A stretch of DNA of 31,838 bases from CAG-390 sp964579135 (GTDB lineage: Bacteria; Bacillota; Clostridia; Oscillospirales; CAG-272): the NCBI GenBank assembly GCA_964579135.1, contig CAZOFD010000018.1:1-31838 (forward strand), read 5' to 3'. The notes under the pieces are model-generated. The model did no database searches. It saw only the letters and a program-made list of their open reading frames with translations, and was not told the DNA's origin. How positions within the stretch are numbered: position 1 is the first letter of the stretch; each line of letters begins with the position of its first letter. Positions 15,224-23,783 of this stretch are shown here, piece after piece. The position numbers were made by a program, and so were the translations under genes.

Positions 15224-18200
15224 ATGAATAACTTAACGAACGAAAACAAAATAATATATCGCGCCGGCATAGACGTCGGCTCGACCACGGTAAAACTCGT
15301 TTTGCTCGATGACGACGATAACGTCGTATACGGCAATTATATGCGTCACGCGGCGCACACGCGGGAGACTTTGCACGAGCTTTTGCTCGACGCAAAAGAA
15401 AAAACAGGCGACGTCTCGCTTCGCGTAGCCATTACCGGCTCGGGATCGATCAATCTCGGCAAAGCGCTCGGCATACCGTTCGTGCAGGAGGTCGTGGCGG
15501 TTGCCTCGGCGCTGAAAAAGGTCGCGCCTCAAACGGACGTTGCCATAGAGCTCGGCGGAGAGGACGCCAAGATAATTTATTTTACGGGCGGACTCGAAGA
15601 GCGAATGAACGGCGTTTGCGCGGGCGGCACGGGGTCGTTTATCGATCAGATGGCGGCGCTTTTGCAAACGGACGCCGCGGGGCTTAACGAAGCGGCGCGC
15701 GAGGCGAAACAGATATACCCGATCGCGGCGCGTTGCGGAGTGTTTGCGAAGACGGATATCCAGCCGCTTATAAACGACGGTGCGTCGAAAGCGGATCTTG
15801 CCGCTTCGATATTCCAAGCGGTCGTTAACCAAACGGTGTCGGGGCTTGCGTGCGGCAAGCCGATAAAGGGGTGCGTGGCTTTTCTCGGCGGGCCGCTGCA
15901 TTTTATGACGGAACTGAAAGCAGCTTTTATAAAAACGCTGAAGCTTACCGACGAGACGACGGTCGACCCGGATAACTCGCATCTTTTCGCCGCTATGGGC
16001 GCCGCTATGAGCGACGGCGCGCGGACGGATATTTCCGCGCTTGTCGCCAAGCTCGAAAAGGGCGTGGAGATCGCTTTCGAGATGCCGCGCCTGCCGGCTT
16101 TGTTTACGTCGGAGACGGAATACGACGCTTTTTGCGAGCGCCATAAAAAAGCTGTCGTGCCGAAGGCGAAGCTCGAGGATTATAGCGGAAAATGCTTTCT
16201 CGGCATAGACGCCGGCTCGACTACGACGAAGATGGCGCTTGTCGGCGAGAGCGGCGAGCTGCTGTGGTCATTTTATGCCAACAACGAGGGTAATCCCGTC
16301 GAAACGGCAAAGAGAGCCGTGCGCGACCTTGCCGCACGATTGCCCGCCGATGCTTACGTCGCCCGAAGTTGCTCTACTGGCTACGGCGAGGCGCTTTTGA
16401 AATCGGCTTTCTGTCTTGACGAGGGCGAAGTCGAGACCGTTGCGCACTGTGCGGCGGCAACGTTTTTCGACGGCAAGGTGGATTGTGTGCTCGACATCGG
16501 CGGGCAGGATATGAAGTGCATAAGGCTGAAAAACGGCGTTGTCGACAACATAATGCTCAACGAAGCCTGCTCCTCGGGGTGCGGCTCGTTTATCGAGAAT
16601 TTTGCCGTGTCACTCGGATATACCGCAGAGGAATTCGGTAAGGAAGCGCTTTTCGCAAAAGCGCCGGTGGATCTCGGCACGCGTTGTACGGTGTTTATGA
16701 ACTCCAACGTAAAGCAGGCGCAAAAAGAGGGAGCGTCCGTGCCCGATATCTCCGCGGGACTTGCTTATTCCGTTATCAAAAACGCGCTGTACAAGGTTAT
16801 CAAGCTTGCGGACGTGCGCGAACTCGGCGAGCATATCGTCGTTCAGGGCGGCACTTTTTACAACAAAGCCGTGCTCCGCGCTTTCGAAAAAATTGCGGAC
16901 ACGAACGTCGTTTGCCCCGATATATCGGGTATAATGGGAGCTTTCGGTGCGGCGCTTATCGCACGCAAAAACTACGGCGGGCAAAAAAGCACGACTTTGC
17001 CGCTTTCCGAGATCGCAAATCTCGAATATACATCCTCGTCGCGACGTTGCGGGGGCTGCGCCAACAACTGTATGCTCACTGTTAACAAATTTTCCTCGGG
17101 AAAAGTACATATTTCGGGCAATCGCTGCGAAAAGGCTCTCGGCGGAGAACTCGACCACAGAAAAGCGCCGAATATGTACCTATACAAGCGCCGCCGTATA
17201 TTCGGCATAAAGCCGCTCGAGGCGTCGCAGGCGCCGCGCGGCGAGATCGGTATCCCGCGCGTGCTCAATATGTACGAGAACTATCCTTTTTGGGCGACGT
17301 TTTTCGCCCGTCTCGGCTTTAGGGTCGTGCTTTCGCCGTATTCGACGCGCAAAATATACGAGCTCGGAATGGAGTCCATCCCCTCGGAGTCGGAGTGTTA
17401 CCCCGCAAAACTTGCGCACGGGCACGTTCAATGGCTTATCGACAACGGCGTAAAGACCATATTCCACCCCTGCGTCTTTTACGAAAAGCAGGAGGTAAAG
17501 AACGCGGGCAACCACTATAACTGTCCGATGGTCGTTTCGTATGCGGAAAATCTCAAAAACAACGTCGAGGGGCTCGAGGAGAACGGAGTGCGCTATATCC
17601 GCCCGTTTATCGCGCTTACGAGCGAAAAAACGGCGGCGGACAGGCTCGTCGACGTTTGCCTGAAAGAGTGGGGCATATCCGAGGGCGAGGTGCGCGCGGC
17701 TGTGGCGGCGGCGTGGTGCGAGCAGACAAGCGCCAAAAACGATATCAAAAAGGAAGGCGCGCGCCTTATCGCCGAGATGGAAAAGACCGGCGGGCGCGGT
17801 ATCGTCCTTGCCGGCAGACCTTATCATATTGATCCCGAGATAAATCACGGCATTCCCGAGCTTATATCGTCGTACGGACTTTACGTTTTCAGCGAGGACA
17901 GTTTGCCCGCGGACCCGAACACCGATCGTACGATACGCGTGGTCGACCAGTGGGTTTACCATTCGCGCCTTTATTCGGCGGCGGAGTTCGTGCGTGAGCG
18001 CGACGATATGGAGCTTGTGCAGCTCAACTCGTTCGGCTGCGGTCTCGACGCTGTCACCGCGGATCAAGTCAGCGAGATACTCGAGCAGAGCAACAAACTT
18101 TATACCCTTATAAAGATCGACGAGGTCAACAATCTCGGAAGCGTGCGTATCCGCATACGCAGCCTCATCTCCGCGATGAACATGCGTCGCGGCGGAAACG

Positions 18201-19513
18201 TCAAAGCACAGCCGAAAAGCGTTAAGTATTCGCGTGCGGTGTTTACCGCCAAGATGCGCAGCGAAGAATATACGATTCTCGCTCCGCAGATGAGCCCGAT
18301 ACATTTCGATATCGTCGAGCCTGTCTTTAAAAAGCACGGCTATCGCGTCGTTATCCTGGATAACGACAATCGAAGCGCGATAGATACGGGGCTTAAGTAC
18401 GTAAACAACGACGCTTGTTTCCCATCCATAACCGTTGTGGGGCAGATAATGCAGGCGGTGCTGTCGGGCAAGTACGACACGGATCGCCTTGCCATCGCGA
18501 TGACGCAAACGGGCGGATGTTGCCGCGCGAGCAATTACGTTGCCTTTATCCGTCGCGCACTTGAAAAGGCGGGGCTGTCGCATATCCCCGTAATATCCCT
18601 GAACGCCAACGGAATGGAATCGAATCCCGGGTTTAAGATGACGCCGGGGCTGCTGCTTGATGCGGCTCACGCGCTCGTATACGGAGATCTGCTGATGCGG
18701 TGCCTATACCGCGTGCGCCCGTACGAGAAGGTAAAAGGCTCGGCGAACGCATTGCATAATAAATGGAAGAAGATAGCGACGGAGCAAATCGTAAACAAAA
18801 AATGCAAGCTCGGATATAAGGACGTTTGCCGCGGAATCGTCGAGGACTTTGACAATTTGCCGATCGACGAGGATCTGAAAAAGCCGCGCGTCGGCGTAGT
18901 CGGAGAGATACTTGTCAAATATATGCCTCTTGCGAACAACCACCTTGTCGAACTGCTCGAGAGAGAGGGCGCCGAGGCGGTCGTACCCGATATGCTCGAC
19001 TTCTTTAATTACAGCTGCTACGGCGGGCAGTACAAATACAAATATCTCGGCGGCAAAAAGAGTGCGGACGTTGTCTCGAAAGCGGCTATCAAAGCCATCG
19101 CATACGTTCGTCGCCCCGCCGTCGAGGCATTGCGCAAGAGCCGACGCTTCGACGCGCCCGTGCCGATAGAAAAGATCGCGCAGATGACAAAGCCGTTCCT
19201 CTCGATAGGTAACCAATACGGCGAGGGCTGGTTCTTGGCAGGCGAGATGGTCGAACTGATAAACGGGGGCGTCCCGAACGTCGTATGCATACAGCCGTTC
19301 GGTTGCCTGCCCAATCACGTTGTCGGCAAGGGAACTGTCAAAGCGCTCAAGAAGGCGTACCCCCAAGCGAATATCGCCGCGGTCGACTACGACCCGGGTG
19401 CGAGCGAGGTCAATCAGCTCAATCGCATAAAACTTATGCTCTCGGTGGCGCAGGAAAATCTTGCCGCGTCCGGCGAGGCAAACGAAGAAAAAACGCAGTC
19501 GGTGCGGATATAA
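15224..19513 (+). CDS. Acyl-CoA dehydratase activase-type protein (double BcrAD/BadFG ATPase with DUF2229-type region)
   Basis: A 1429-residue cytoplasmic protein. It starts with two tandem ASKHA-fold ATPase domains of the BadF/BadG/BcrA/BcrD family: GIDVGSTT near residue 15 and GIDAGSTT near 326, each with its own CAGG/SSGCGSF glycine-cysteine segment expected to hold a bridging [4Fe-4S] cluster. A Cys motif CGGCANNC lies near 609. The remainder resembles the DUF2229 and HgdB-like regions found in large activases, with further conserved cysteines (SECYP near 723, GGCCRA near 1097). Small activases drive ATP-dependent one-electron reduction of 2-hydroxyacyl-CoA dehydratases; the target of the large fused form is not established. 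No dehydratase subunit gene is nearby. ATG 15224 is preferred (GGAAA six bases upstream); a GTG at 15194 is an alternative. Confidence 0.9.
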   Translation: MNNLTNENKIIYRAGIDVGSTTVKLVLLDDDDNVVYGNYMRHAAHTRETLHELLLDAKEKTGDVSLRVAITGSGSINLGKALGIPFVQEVVAVASALKKVAPQTDVAIELGGEDAKIIYFTGGLEERMNGVCAGGTGSFIDQMAALLQTDAAGLNEAAREAKQIYPIAARCGVFAKTDIQPLINDGASKADLAASIFQAVVNQTVSGLACGKPIKGCVAFLGGPLHFMTELKAAFIKTLKLTDETTVDPDNSHLFAAMGAAMSDGARTDISALVAKLEKGVEIAFEMPRLPALFTSETEYDAFCERHKKAVVPKAKLEDYSGKCFLGIDAGSTTTKMALVGESGELLWSFYANNEGNPVETAKRAVRDLAARLPADAYVARSCSTGYGEALLKSAFCLDEGEVETVAHCAAATFFDGKVDCVLDIGGQDMKCIRLKNGVVDNIMLNEACSSGCGSFIENFAVSLGYTAEEFGKEALFAKAPVDLGTRCTVFMNSNVKQAQKEGASVPDISAGLAYSVIKNALYKVIKLADVRELGEHIVVQGGTFYNKAVLRAFEKIADTNVVCPDISGIMGAFGAALIARKNYGGQKSTTLPLSEIANLEYTSSSRRCGGCANNCMLTVNKFSSGKVHISGNRCEKALGGELDHRKAPNMYLYKRRRIFGIKPLEASQAPRGEIGIPRVLNMYENYPFWATFFARLGFRVVLSPYSTRKIYELGMESIPSESECYPAKLAHGHVQWLIDNGVKTIFHPCVFYEKQEVKNAGNHYNCPMVVSYAENLKNNVEGLEENGVRYIRPFIALTSEKTAADRLVDVCLKEWGISEGEVRAAVAAAWCEQTSAKNDIKKEGARLIAEMEKTGGRGIVLAGRPYHIDPEINHGIPELISSYGLYVFSEDSLPADPNTDRTIRVVDQWVYHSRLYSAAEFVRERDDMELVQLNSFGCGLDAVTADQVSEILEQSNKLYTLIKIDEVNNLGSVRIRIRSLISAMNMRRGGNVKAQPKSVKYSRAVFTAKMRSEEYTILAPQMSPIHFDIVEPVFKKHGYRVVILDNDNRSAIDTGLKYVNNDACFPSITVVGQIMQAVLSGKYDTDRLAIAMTQTGGCCRASNYVAFIRRALEKAGLSHIPVISLNANGMESNPGFKMTPGLLLDAAHALVYGDLLMRCLYRVRPYEKVKGSANALHNKWKKIATEQIVNKKCKLGYKDVCRGIVEDFDNLPIDEDLKKPRVGVVGEILVKYMPLANNHLVELLEREGAEAVVPDMLDFFNYSCYGGQYKYKYLGGKKSADVVSKAAIKAIAYVRRPAVEALRKSRRFDAPVPIEKIAQMTKPFLSIGNQYGEGWFLAGEMVELINGGVPNVVCIQPFGCLPNHVVGKGTVKALKKAYPQANIAAVDYDPGASEVNQLNRIKLMLSVAQENLAASGEANEEKTQSVRI

Positions 19514-19552
19514 ACCGACGAATAACGAATTATAATTAAGGAGGATATCATT

Positions 19553-20473
19553 ATGCCGGGACCCGGAGGAGGAGCAAACGGAGGCGGTGGACACCGCGGA
19601 GGAGGATACGGAGGCGGCGGAGGCTTCGGCGGACCGCGCGGAGGCGGTTTCGGCGGACCTCACGGAGGCTTCGGCGGCAGACCGCCGCACAGACCGCCGC
19701 GCAGACCGTACGGATTCGGATTCGGTTGGCACCGCCCGAGACCTTATTACGGCGGGGGGTGCCTCGGCGGATTGCTCGGGGCGATAATACTCCCCGTGAT
19801 CCTCATATTGATAGCCGTTACGGTGCTTGTTTCCGCTGTCGGCGCATCGTTCTCGAGCGTTGTGCGCGGCGGAGACGTTAAATACAGCGAAACGAAATTT
19901 CAGGATTATGCCGATTCGCAGTATCGCGCCGTGTTCGGCGCTTCGAGCGGATTCGAGGACAATATTCTGCTCGTTTTCGTAACGGACGAGGACACGCAAG
20001 ACTATCATTATATAGCATGGGTCGGCGATCACGTCGCCGGGAGCATAAACGGTTTGTTCGGAAACGAGCAAACCGAGCTCGGACGAGCCGTGGCTGCAAA
20101 CGTCAACGCGTCGTCGTATAAATATTCGCTCGATTCGAATCTTGCGCATACGGTGGAACAGATGCAAAGCAGAGTGGAGTCTCTCGGGCTCGAATCTTCT
20201 TTCGTGTATTGTTCCGACGAGCATCTTGCGCCGTCGCGCCTTGTCAATAATACGGATTTGCCTTTGACCGAAGAAACGGTCAACAACGCGCTCGGCGCGT
20301 TTACCGCTTCGACGGGTATACCTTTTTCGATAGTCGTCGCGGAATCCGAGGACGTTTTCGGCAAGAGCCTTAATACTTTTTCCGTTATAATATCAGTTAT
20401 AGCTCTTGTCGTTATCGTATTTGCCGTATACAAGATCGCGGTGTCGATCAAAAACCGCAAAAAAGCGAACTGA
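19553..20473 (+). CDS. Membrane protein with Gly-rich N terminus and TPM-like domain
   Basis: A 306-residue protein. Residues 1-70 are low complexity, made almost only of Gly, Arg, Pro, Phe and His in GGG-F-GG and RPP repeats. A hydrophobic helix at about 74-98 follows. The soluble region, about 105-270, begins with DYADSQYRAVFG and contains ILLVFVTDED and WVGDHV; it resembles the TPM (YgcG-type) domain. A second helix at about 276-294 and a short basic tail close it. TPM proteins usually carry Gly-rich tails at the C terminus; here the tail is at the N terminus. TPM domains are linked to photosystem repair or envelope maintenance, without a settled bacterial function. Its AAGGAGG site lies 39 bases after the activase stop, so co-transcription is likely. 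Confidence 0.7.
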   Translation: MPGPGGGANGGGGHRGGGYGGGGGFGGPRGGGFGGPHGGFGGRPPHRPPRRPYGFGFGWHRPRPYYGGGCLGGLLGAIILPVILILIAVTVLVSAVGASFSSVVRGGDVKYSETKFQDYADSQYRAVFGASSGFEDNILLVFVTDEDTQDYHYIAWVGDHVAGSINGLFGNEQTELGRAVAANVNASSYKYSLDSNLAHTVEQMQSRVESLGLESSFVYCSDEHLAPSRLVNNTDLPLTEETVNNALGAFTASTGIPFSIVVAESEDVFGKSLNTFSVIISVIALVVIVFAVYKIAVSIKNRKKAN

Positions 20474-20488
20474 TATAAGTAAAAAGCA

Positions 20489-20516
20489 AAGGCGGTGAGC
20501 TTTCGCACACCGTCTT
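20489..20516. terminator. Terminator between convergent genes
   Basis: AAGGCGGTG (20489-20497) pairs with CACCGTCTT (20508-20516), with one G-T pair. On the minus strand it is followed by TTGCTTTTTA, so it works best for the GH20 gene; on the plus strand the T run is poor. Confidence 0.65.
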
Positions 20517-20527
20517 GAGATATTAAA

Positions 20528-21736
20528 TTAAGCGTCGGCTCCCGCACCCGAAAGAGCTTTGCCTGCGGCATAGATATACGGGGTCACGTGACACAGCACG
20601 TCCTCGGCGCTTTCGGCGCCCGGTGCGTCGCACCAAATGCAGATCGCGCCGCCTTTGACCTTCGGGTGGGCGGGCGCAAGGTTGCGCTTTTCGTCGAACG
20701 GGTCGAAAACGAAAGCGTTCCATTTGCCCTCAACGTCCTTTGGGGTTACGCCGCTGCGAAATCCCGCGCCGACGACGTAATATCCGTAATGATTGAGGAA
20801 GTTGTAAAGCGAGTAGCCCTCGTCGACGTAAAGCGCGGCTGGATTGGCGCCGCCGTTTGCCCCGGGGGACCAGTATTCGATCTCTATGCCGCGGTCAAGC
20901 TCTGCGACGCGTTGCCACCCCGTATCCGAAGAGCGGAGCACGTCGTCGTTCCACATCCTGACCGAGGTGTAACCGAGATCGCGCATAAGCCCGTATACGT
21001 CGTTCATATAAAGCAAAAAGGCGTCGTATGCGACCGCGCGCCTGTCGCCCGTGCGGCGAACGGCAAGCTCGGTCCAGTGGTCGAGCGATTGCCACTTCGA
21101 GAGGGTGTCGTCGATGGATTCGCCGAATCCGAGCAGCTCGTCACCGCCTACGTCGAATTTTACGCAGCCGAGTGAACGGAAAAACTCGCCGTACTCCGTA
21201 TATAGAGAGCGAGCGAATTCCACCCCTTCGGGGTTTGATATGTCTATGCCGCGCGAGTGCTTCGTTTGCGCTTCTTCGTGCGGCAGGCTCGAACCTTGCA
21301 CGACCGACGTTCGTCCGCCGCTGTGAAAGCGGTTGCCGATATCCGCAGAGAAGTGTGCGTTGTATTTTTTTACGGCGTAGTTCATATGCCCCGGAGAATC
21401 AAACGACGGAACGACCTCCACTCCGTGCTCTTTCGCAAACGCGACGATGTCGCGCGTTTCGTCTTGGGTAAGGTATTTGCCGTCGTCCTCGGGTGCGCCG
21501 AGTGCCGCTCCGTGAACGCACAGCGTGTGGTCGCCGCCCGCGAGCCAAGGGTAACGCTTAGATTCGAGCCTCAGCCCCATATCTTCGGAAAAATGCAGGT
21601 ACAGCGCGTTCATACCCGCGTCGCTTATTGTGGATATAAGGCGCCTTATAAGCTCGGGCGAAAAATACTTTCTGCCGCAATCGAGCAGCACTCCGCGTTC
21701 GGGAACGCCGATTTTCGCGCGTGCGTCGTTTTTCAT
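20528..21736 (-). CDS. GH20 family beta-N-acetylhexosaminidase
   Basis: A 402-residue cytoplasmic glycosidase consisting of the GH20 catalytic barrel alone. The catalytic Asp-Glu pair is D199-E200 in FDVGGDE. The second signature is PSFDSPGHMNY (about 110-120), and the substrate-pocket Trp segments are MWNDD, EYWSP and IWCDAPG. GH20 enzymes remove terminal GlcNAc or GalNAc through a substrate-assisted mechanism, so a role in using host or microbial amino-sugar glycans fits. There is no signal peptide and no carbohydrate-binding module, so it should act on imported oligosaccharides. The start ATG 21736 has no clear ribosome site. The gene has a consensus promoter about 120 bases upstream and a structured leader. 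Other GH20 activities such as lacto-N-biosidase are possible. Confidence 0.88.
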   Translation of the reverse strand: MKNDARAKIGVPERGVLLDCGRKYFSPELIRRLISTISDAGMNALYLHFSEDMGLRLESKRYPWLAGGDHTLCVHGAALGAPEDDGKYLTQDETRDIVAFAKEHGVEVVPSFDSPGHMNYAVKKYNAHFSADIGNRFHSGGRTSVVQGSSLPHEEAQTKHSRGIDISNPEGVEFARSLYTEYGEFFRSLGCVKFDVGGDELLGFGESIDDTLSKWQSLDHWTELAVRRTGDRRAVAYDAFLLYMNDVYGLMRDLGYTSVRMWNDDVLRSSDTGWQRVAELDRGIEIEYWSPGANGGANPAALYVDEGYSLYNFLNHYGYYVVGAGFRSGVTPKDVEGKWNAFVFDPFDEKRNLAPAHPKVKGGAICIWCDAPGAESAEDVLCHVTPYIYAAGKALSGAGADA

Positions 21737-21855
21737 TATTATATACCGCGACTCAGCCGCACGCGACGTGCGGAGGTCTTTCCTTGCGTTCGATATTGCG
21801 CCCGACCGTCAAAGCGATGGCAAAGGCTGCTGCGGCGCCGAAATGGGCGCCGCAC
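21737..21855 (-). other. Structured 5' leader of the GH20 gene
   Basis: The predicted transcript leader contains two perfect hairpins. Stem CCGCACG/CGTGCGG with a three-base loop lies at 21757-21773, and stem GCGGCGCC/GGCGCCGC with a six-base loop at 21832-21853. No ribosome site is visible before the ATG; the bases just upstream read CGGTATATAATA. I recognise no known riboswitch. Confidence 0.5.
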
Positions 21856-21860
21856 GGACA

Positions 21861-21889
21861 ATTATAATAAAATTTTTTTGCCGTGTCAA
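21861..21889 (-). promoter_or_regulatory. Consensus sigma-A promoter of the GH20 gene
   Basis: On the minus strand TTGACA (21889-21884) and TATAAT (21866-21861) are 17 bases apart, with an A/T-rich spacer. It is divergent from the ATP synthase promoter, with 34 bases between the two -35 boxes. Confidence 0.88.
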
Positions 21890-21923
21890 TATGCATTTCG
21901 GGCGTTTCTTGCGCAAAGCGATG

Positions 21924-21952
21924 TTGACAACCACTTTGCCGAATGATATAAT
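21924..21952 (+). promoter_or_regulatory. Consensus sigma-A promoter of the ATP synthase operon
   Basis: TTGACA (21924-21929), 17 bases, TATAAT (21947-21952), with an additional extended -10 TG. This is one of the best promoters in the window and fits high expression of the operon. Confidence 0.92.
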
Positions 21953-21993
21953 ATGTAAAACGGCAAAAACGATTTCGCCGTTTCGGAGGTCGC

Positions 21994-22296
21994 GTGTTTA
22001 AACGGGTTTGGAACGCAGCCGTCGCGCTGAATACCGTGTTTCAGGCAATATTTACGTTGCTGTGCAACGTCGGGCTCGGGCTCGTCGCGTCGTGGGCAGC
22101 CGTAAAGTATCTTTCGGCTCCGAGCTGGATATACGTGCCGCTCGTTACTTTCGGCGTTATATCGGGGCTTGTGTCTCTCGTAAAGTTTACGATAGGCGCA
22201 ATGCGGAGCCTTGAAGCGATAGAAAAAGATCAAAAAAGCAATACGGACGATGCGCCTGCCGCGAAAAACGGTGCGGACAAGAGCCCGGACAAATGA
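21994..22296 (+). CDS. atpZ: AtpZ/AtpI-like small membrane protein
   Basis: A 100-residue protein with two membrane helices (about residues 18-40 and 45-68) and a hydrophilic tail. Its place as first gene of the ATP synthase operon, its size and its two-helix hairpin fit the AtpZ/AtpI group (PF09527 type), proposed to help c-ring assembly or magnesium supply. It starts with GTG at 21994 after a CGGAGG site. The next gene begins 16 bases downstream. Sequence similarity to the family is weak by eye; position is the main support. Confidence 0.7.
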   Translation: MFKRVWNAAVALNTVFQAIFTLLCNVGLGLVASWAAVKYLSAPSWIYVPLVTFGVISGLVSLVKFTIGAMRSLEAIEKDQKSNTDDAPAAKNGADKSPDK

Positions 22297-22312
22297 AAAA
22301 AGAGAAGAAAAA

Positions 22313-22804
22313 ATGAGTTTAAACGGTAAAAGACGCGGCTCGGGGAGAGAAGTCGCTTACGTCGGCGCGATAACCTCGCTTGTTGCATTGCTGGTCGTTG
22401 CGGTATATGCGGTGATCGGCGCTTTCGGTCCCGACGTCTTTTCTTACAAGGTCGTGACCGGAGCACTGCTCGGAAGCGCGGTCACTTTCGTAAATTTCGT
22501 TATTCTTGCAGTTTCCGTCGAGCGTGCGTTCGACAATGCGCTTGCCGAGCGCGGCAGCGGTGAGATGAGCGAGGAGGAAACGGCGGATTTCGTCAAAAAG
22601 AACACCGCGAAAGTGCAGCTCGCGGTTGCCAGATCTACGGCTTTGCGTATGGCTCTTATGGTTGCGGCGCTCGTCGCGGCGTTTTTGACGCGCAAGTTCG
22701 ACGTGATAGCGACCGTAATACCGATATTGGCATATCGTCCGATAATATCGGCGGCGAAATTTGCGGCGGGCAAGAAAATCAAAACGGAGGGCGGAGAACG
22801 TTAA
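22313..22804 (+). CDS. atpI: ATP synthase protein I (AtpI)
   Basis: A 163-residue membrane protein with four hydrophobic helices at about 16-38, 44-68, 106-124 and 128-148, arranged as two hairpins separated by a charged loop. That matches the AtpI family, which helps assemble the c-ring. It lies between atpZ and atpB. The ATG at 22313 is chosen because it follows the atpZ stop; the ribosome site is weak (AGAGAAG). The stop codon directly abuts the atpB ATG. Confidence 0.8.
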   Translation: MSLNGKRRGSGREVAYVGAITSLVALLVVAVYAVIGAFGPDVFSYKVVTGALLGSAVTFVNFVILAVSVERAFDNALAERGSGEMSEEETADFVKKNTAKVQLAVARSTALRMALMVAALVAAFLTRKFDVIATVIPILAYRPIISAAKFAAGKKIKTEGGER

Positions 22805-23695
22805 ATGGATTTCAGCGTAACCGGTCCCAAGGTATATTGGACAATAGACGTTCCGTATCTCGGGCAGATCAATATAACGCAAACGACTATATCGCTCTTT
22901 GCCGTAACGATAACGGTTATGCTCGTCGCGTATTTTGCCACACGCAAACTGACGAAACGCCCCGGGCGTTTTCAGGTCATAGTGGAAAAGCTCGTGACGA
23001 TGCTGTATAAGTTGGTCGAAGAGACGATGGGCAAGCATAACCTGAAGTTTGCCCCGTATATCGGCACCCTTTTCGTAACTTCGGTTTGCGGTACCGTTAT
23101 AGGTATGACTCAGATATTTCGCTCTACCTCGGCGGATCTTTCCGTCACTCTTGCGTGGGCACTCGTTACGACGGGGCTCGTTTGGGCGAACAATATAAAA
23201 AACTTCGGATTTTGGAAGTGGCTTCGCGGTTTTACCGAGCCGATAGCCGTTATGACGCCGATGAATATCGTCAGCGAGATCGCCAACCCCATTGCCTTGG
23301 CTTTCCGTCATTTCGGTAACGTGGCGGGCGGCGGCGTTCTCACCGCGCTGATCTATGCGGCGCTTGCGGCGCTGTCGAATTTTGTGTTCGGCTGGCTCCC
23401 CGAGCGCATACTTGCGGTATTTCCGCCGATATTCCAGGTAGGAATACCCGCATTTCTTTCCATTTATTTCGATCTTTTTTCCGCTTTTGTCCAAGCGCTT
23501 GTTTTCTGCTTGCTGACGATGGTGTATATAAGCGCGGCAAGCCCTCCCCCCGAGGAGTTGCCGCCCAAAAAGAACAAACGCAAAAAAGTGCGCCGCAAAG
23601 CGGTTGCCGAAACTAAGGCAAGCGCAAGCGAGCTCACCGAGGGCGCTCTCGGTTCGATCTCGCACAAGGCAACAGAGGCGGACGCTAAAACTTGA
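22805..23695 (+). CDS. atpB: F0F1 ATP synthase subunit a
   Basis: A 296-residue membrane subunit forming the ion half-channels against the c-ring. The essential Arg lies in ANPIALAFRHFGN, matching the R--GN signature of subunit a, and the last helices (FFSAFVQALVF-like) carry a conserved Gln at FVQALVF. After the final membrane helix, at about residue 244, a hydrophilic tail of roughly 50 residues is added. It starts with Pro/Glu, then has a very basic stretch, and ends acidic. Most a subunits stop shortly after that helix. The start abuts the atpI stop. A hairpin and 88 bases separate it from atpE. Confidence 0.93.
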   Translation: MDFSVTGPKVYWTIDVPYLGQINITQTTISLFAVTITVMLVAYFATRKLTKRPGRFQVIVEKLVTMLYKLVEETMGKHNLKFAPYIGTLFVTSVCGTVIGMTQIFRSTSADLSVTLAWALVTTGLVWANNIKNFGFWKWLRGFTEPIAVMTPMNIVSEIANPIALAFRHFGNVAGGGVLTALIYAALAALSNFVFGWLPERILAVFPPIFQVGIPAFLSIYFDLFSAFVQALVFCLLTMVYISAASPPPEELPPKKNKRKKVRRKAVAETKASASELTEGALGSISHKATEADAKT

Positions 23696-23700
23696 ACGTT

Positions 23701-23718
23701 CGGGTGCTTACGCGCCCG
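23701..23718 (+). other. Intercistronic stem-loop before atpE
   Basis: CGGGTGC and GCGCCCG form a 7-bp stem with loop TTAC, without a T tract. It lies just after the atpB stop. Such elements before atpE can protect or raise its message, since many c subunits are needed per complex; that role is inference here. Confidence 0.45.
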
Positions 23719-23783
23719 ATAAAACGAGTCGCTGATATGACGCGTGGCTCGGATAAAAAATAAAATTTTCGGAGGAATCTAAA

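Noticed and set aside
17180..18670. Long open frame on the minus strand opposite the activase gene
   Set aside because: It mirrors a convincing coding frame with conserved motifs, is rich in Arg and His without domains, and has no ribosome site. It arises from the codon pattern of the real gene.
19560..19720. Repeated GGCGGAGG units considered as a tandem repeat or CRISPR-like array
   Set aside because: The units are irregular and explained by Gly and Arg codons of the low-complexity protein tail. There is no constant repeat and spacer structure.
18704..20224. Minus-strand open frame of about 500 codons spanning the activase end and the Gly-rich gene
   Set aside because: It spans two real genes and contains low-complexity Ser/Ala/Arg repeats that are the antisense of Gly codons. 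No start signal is present.
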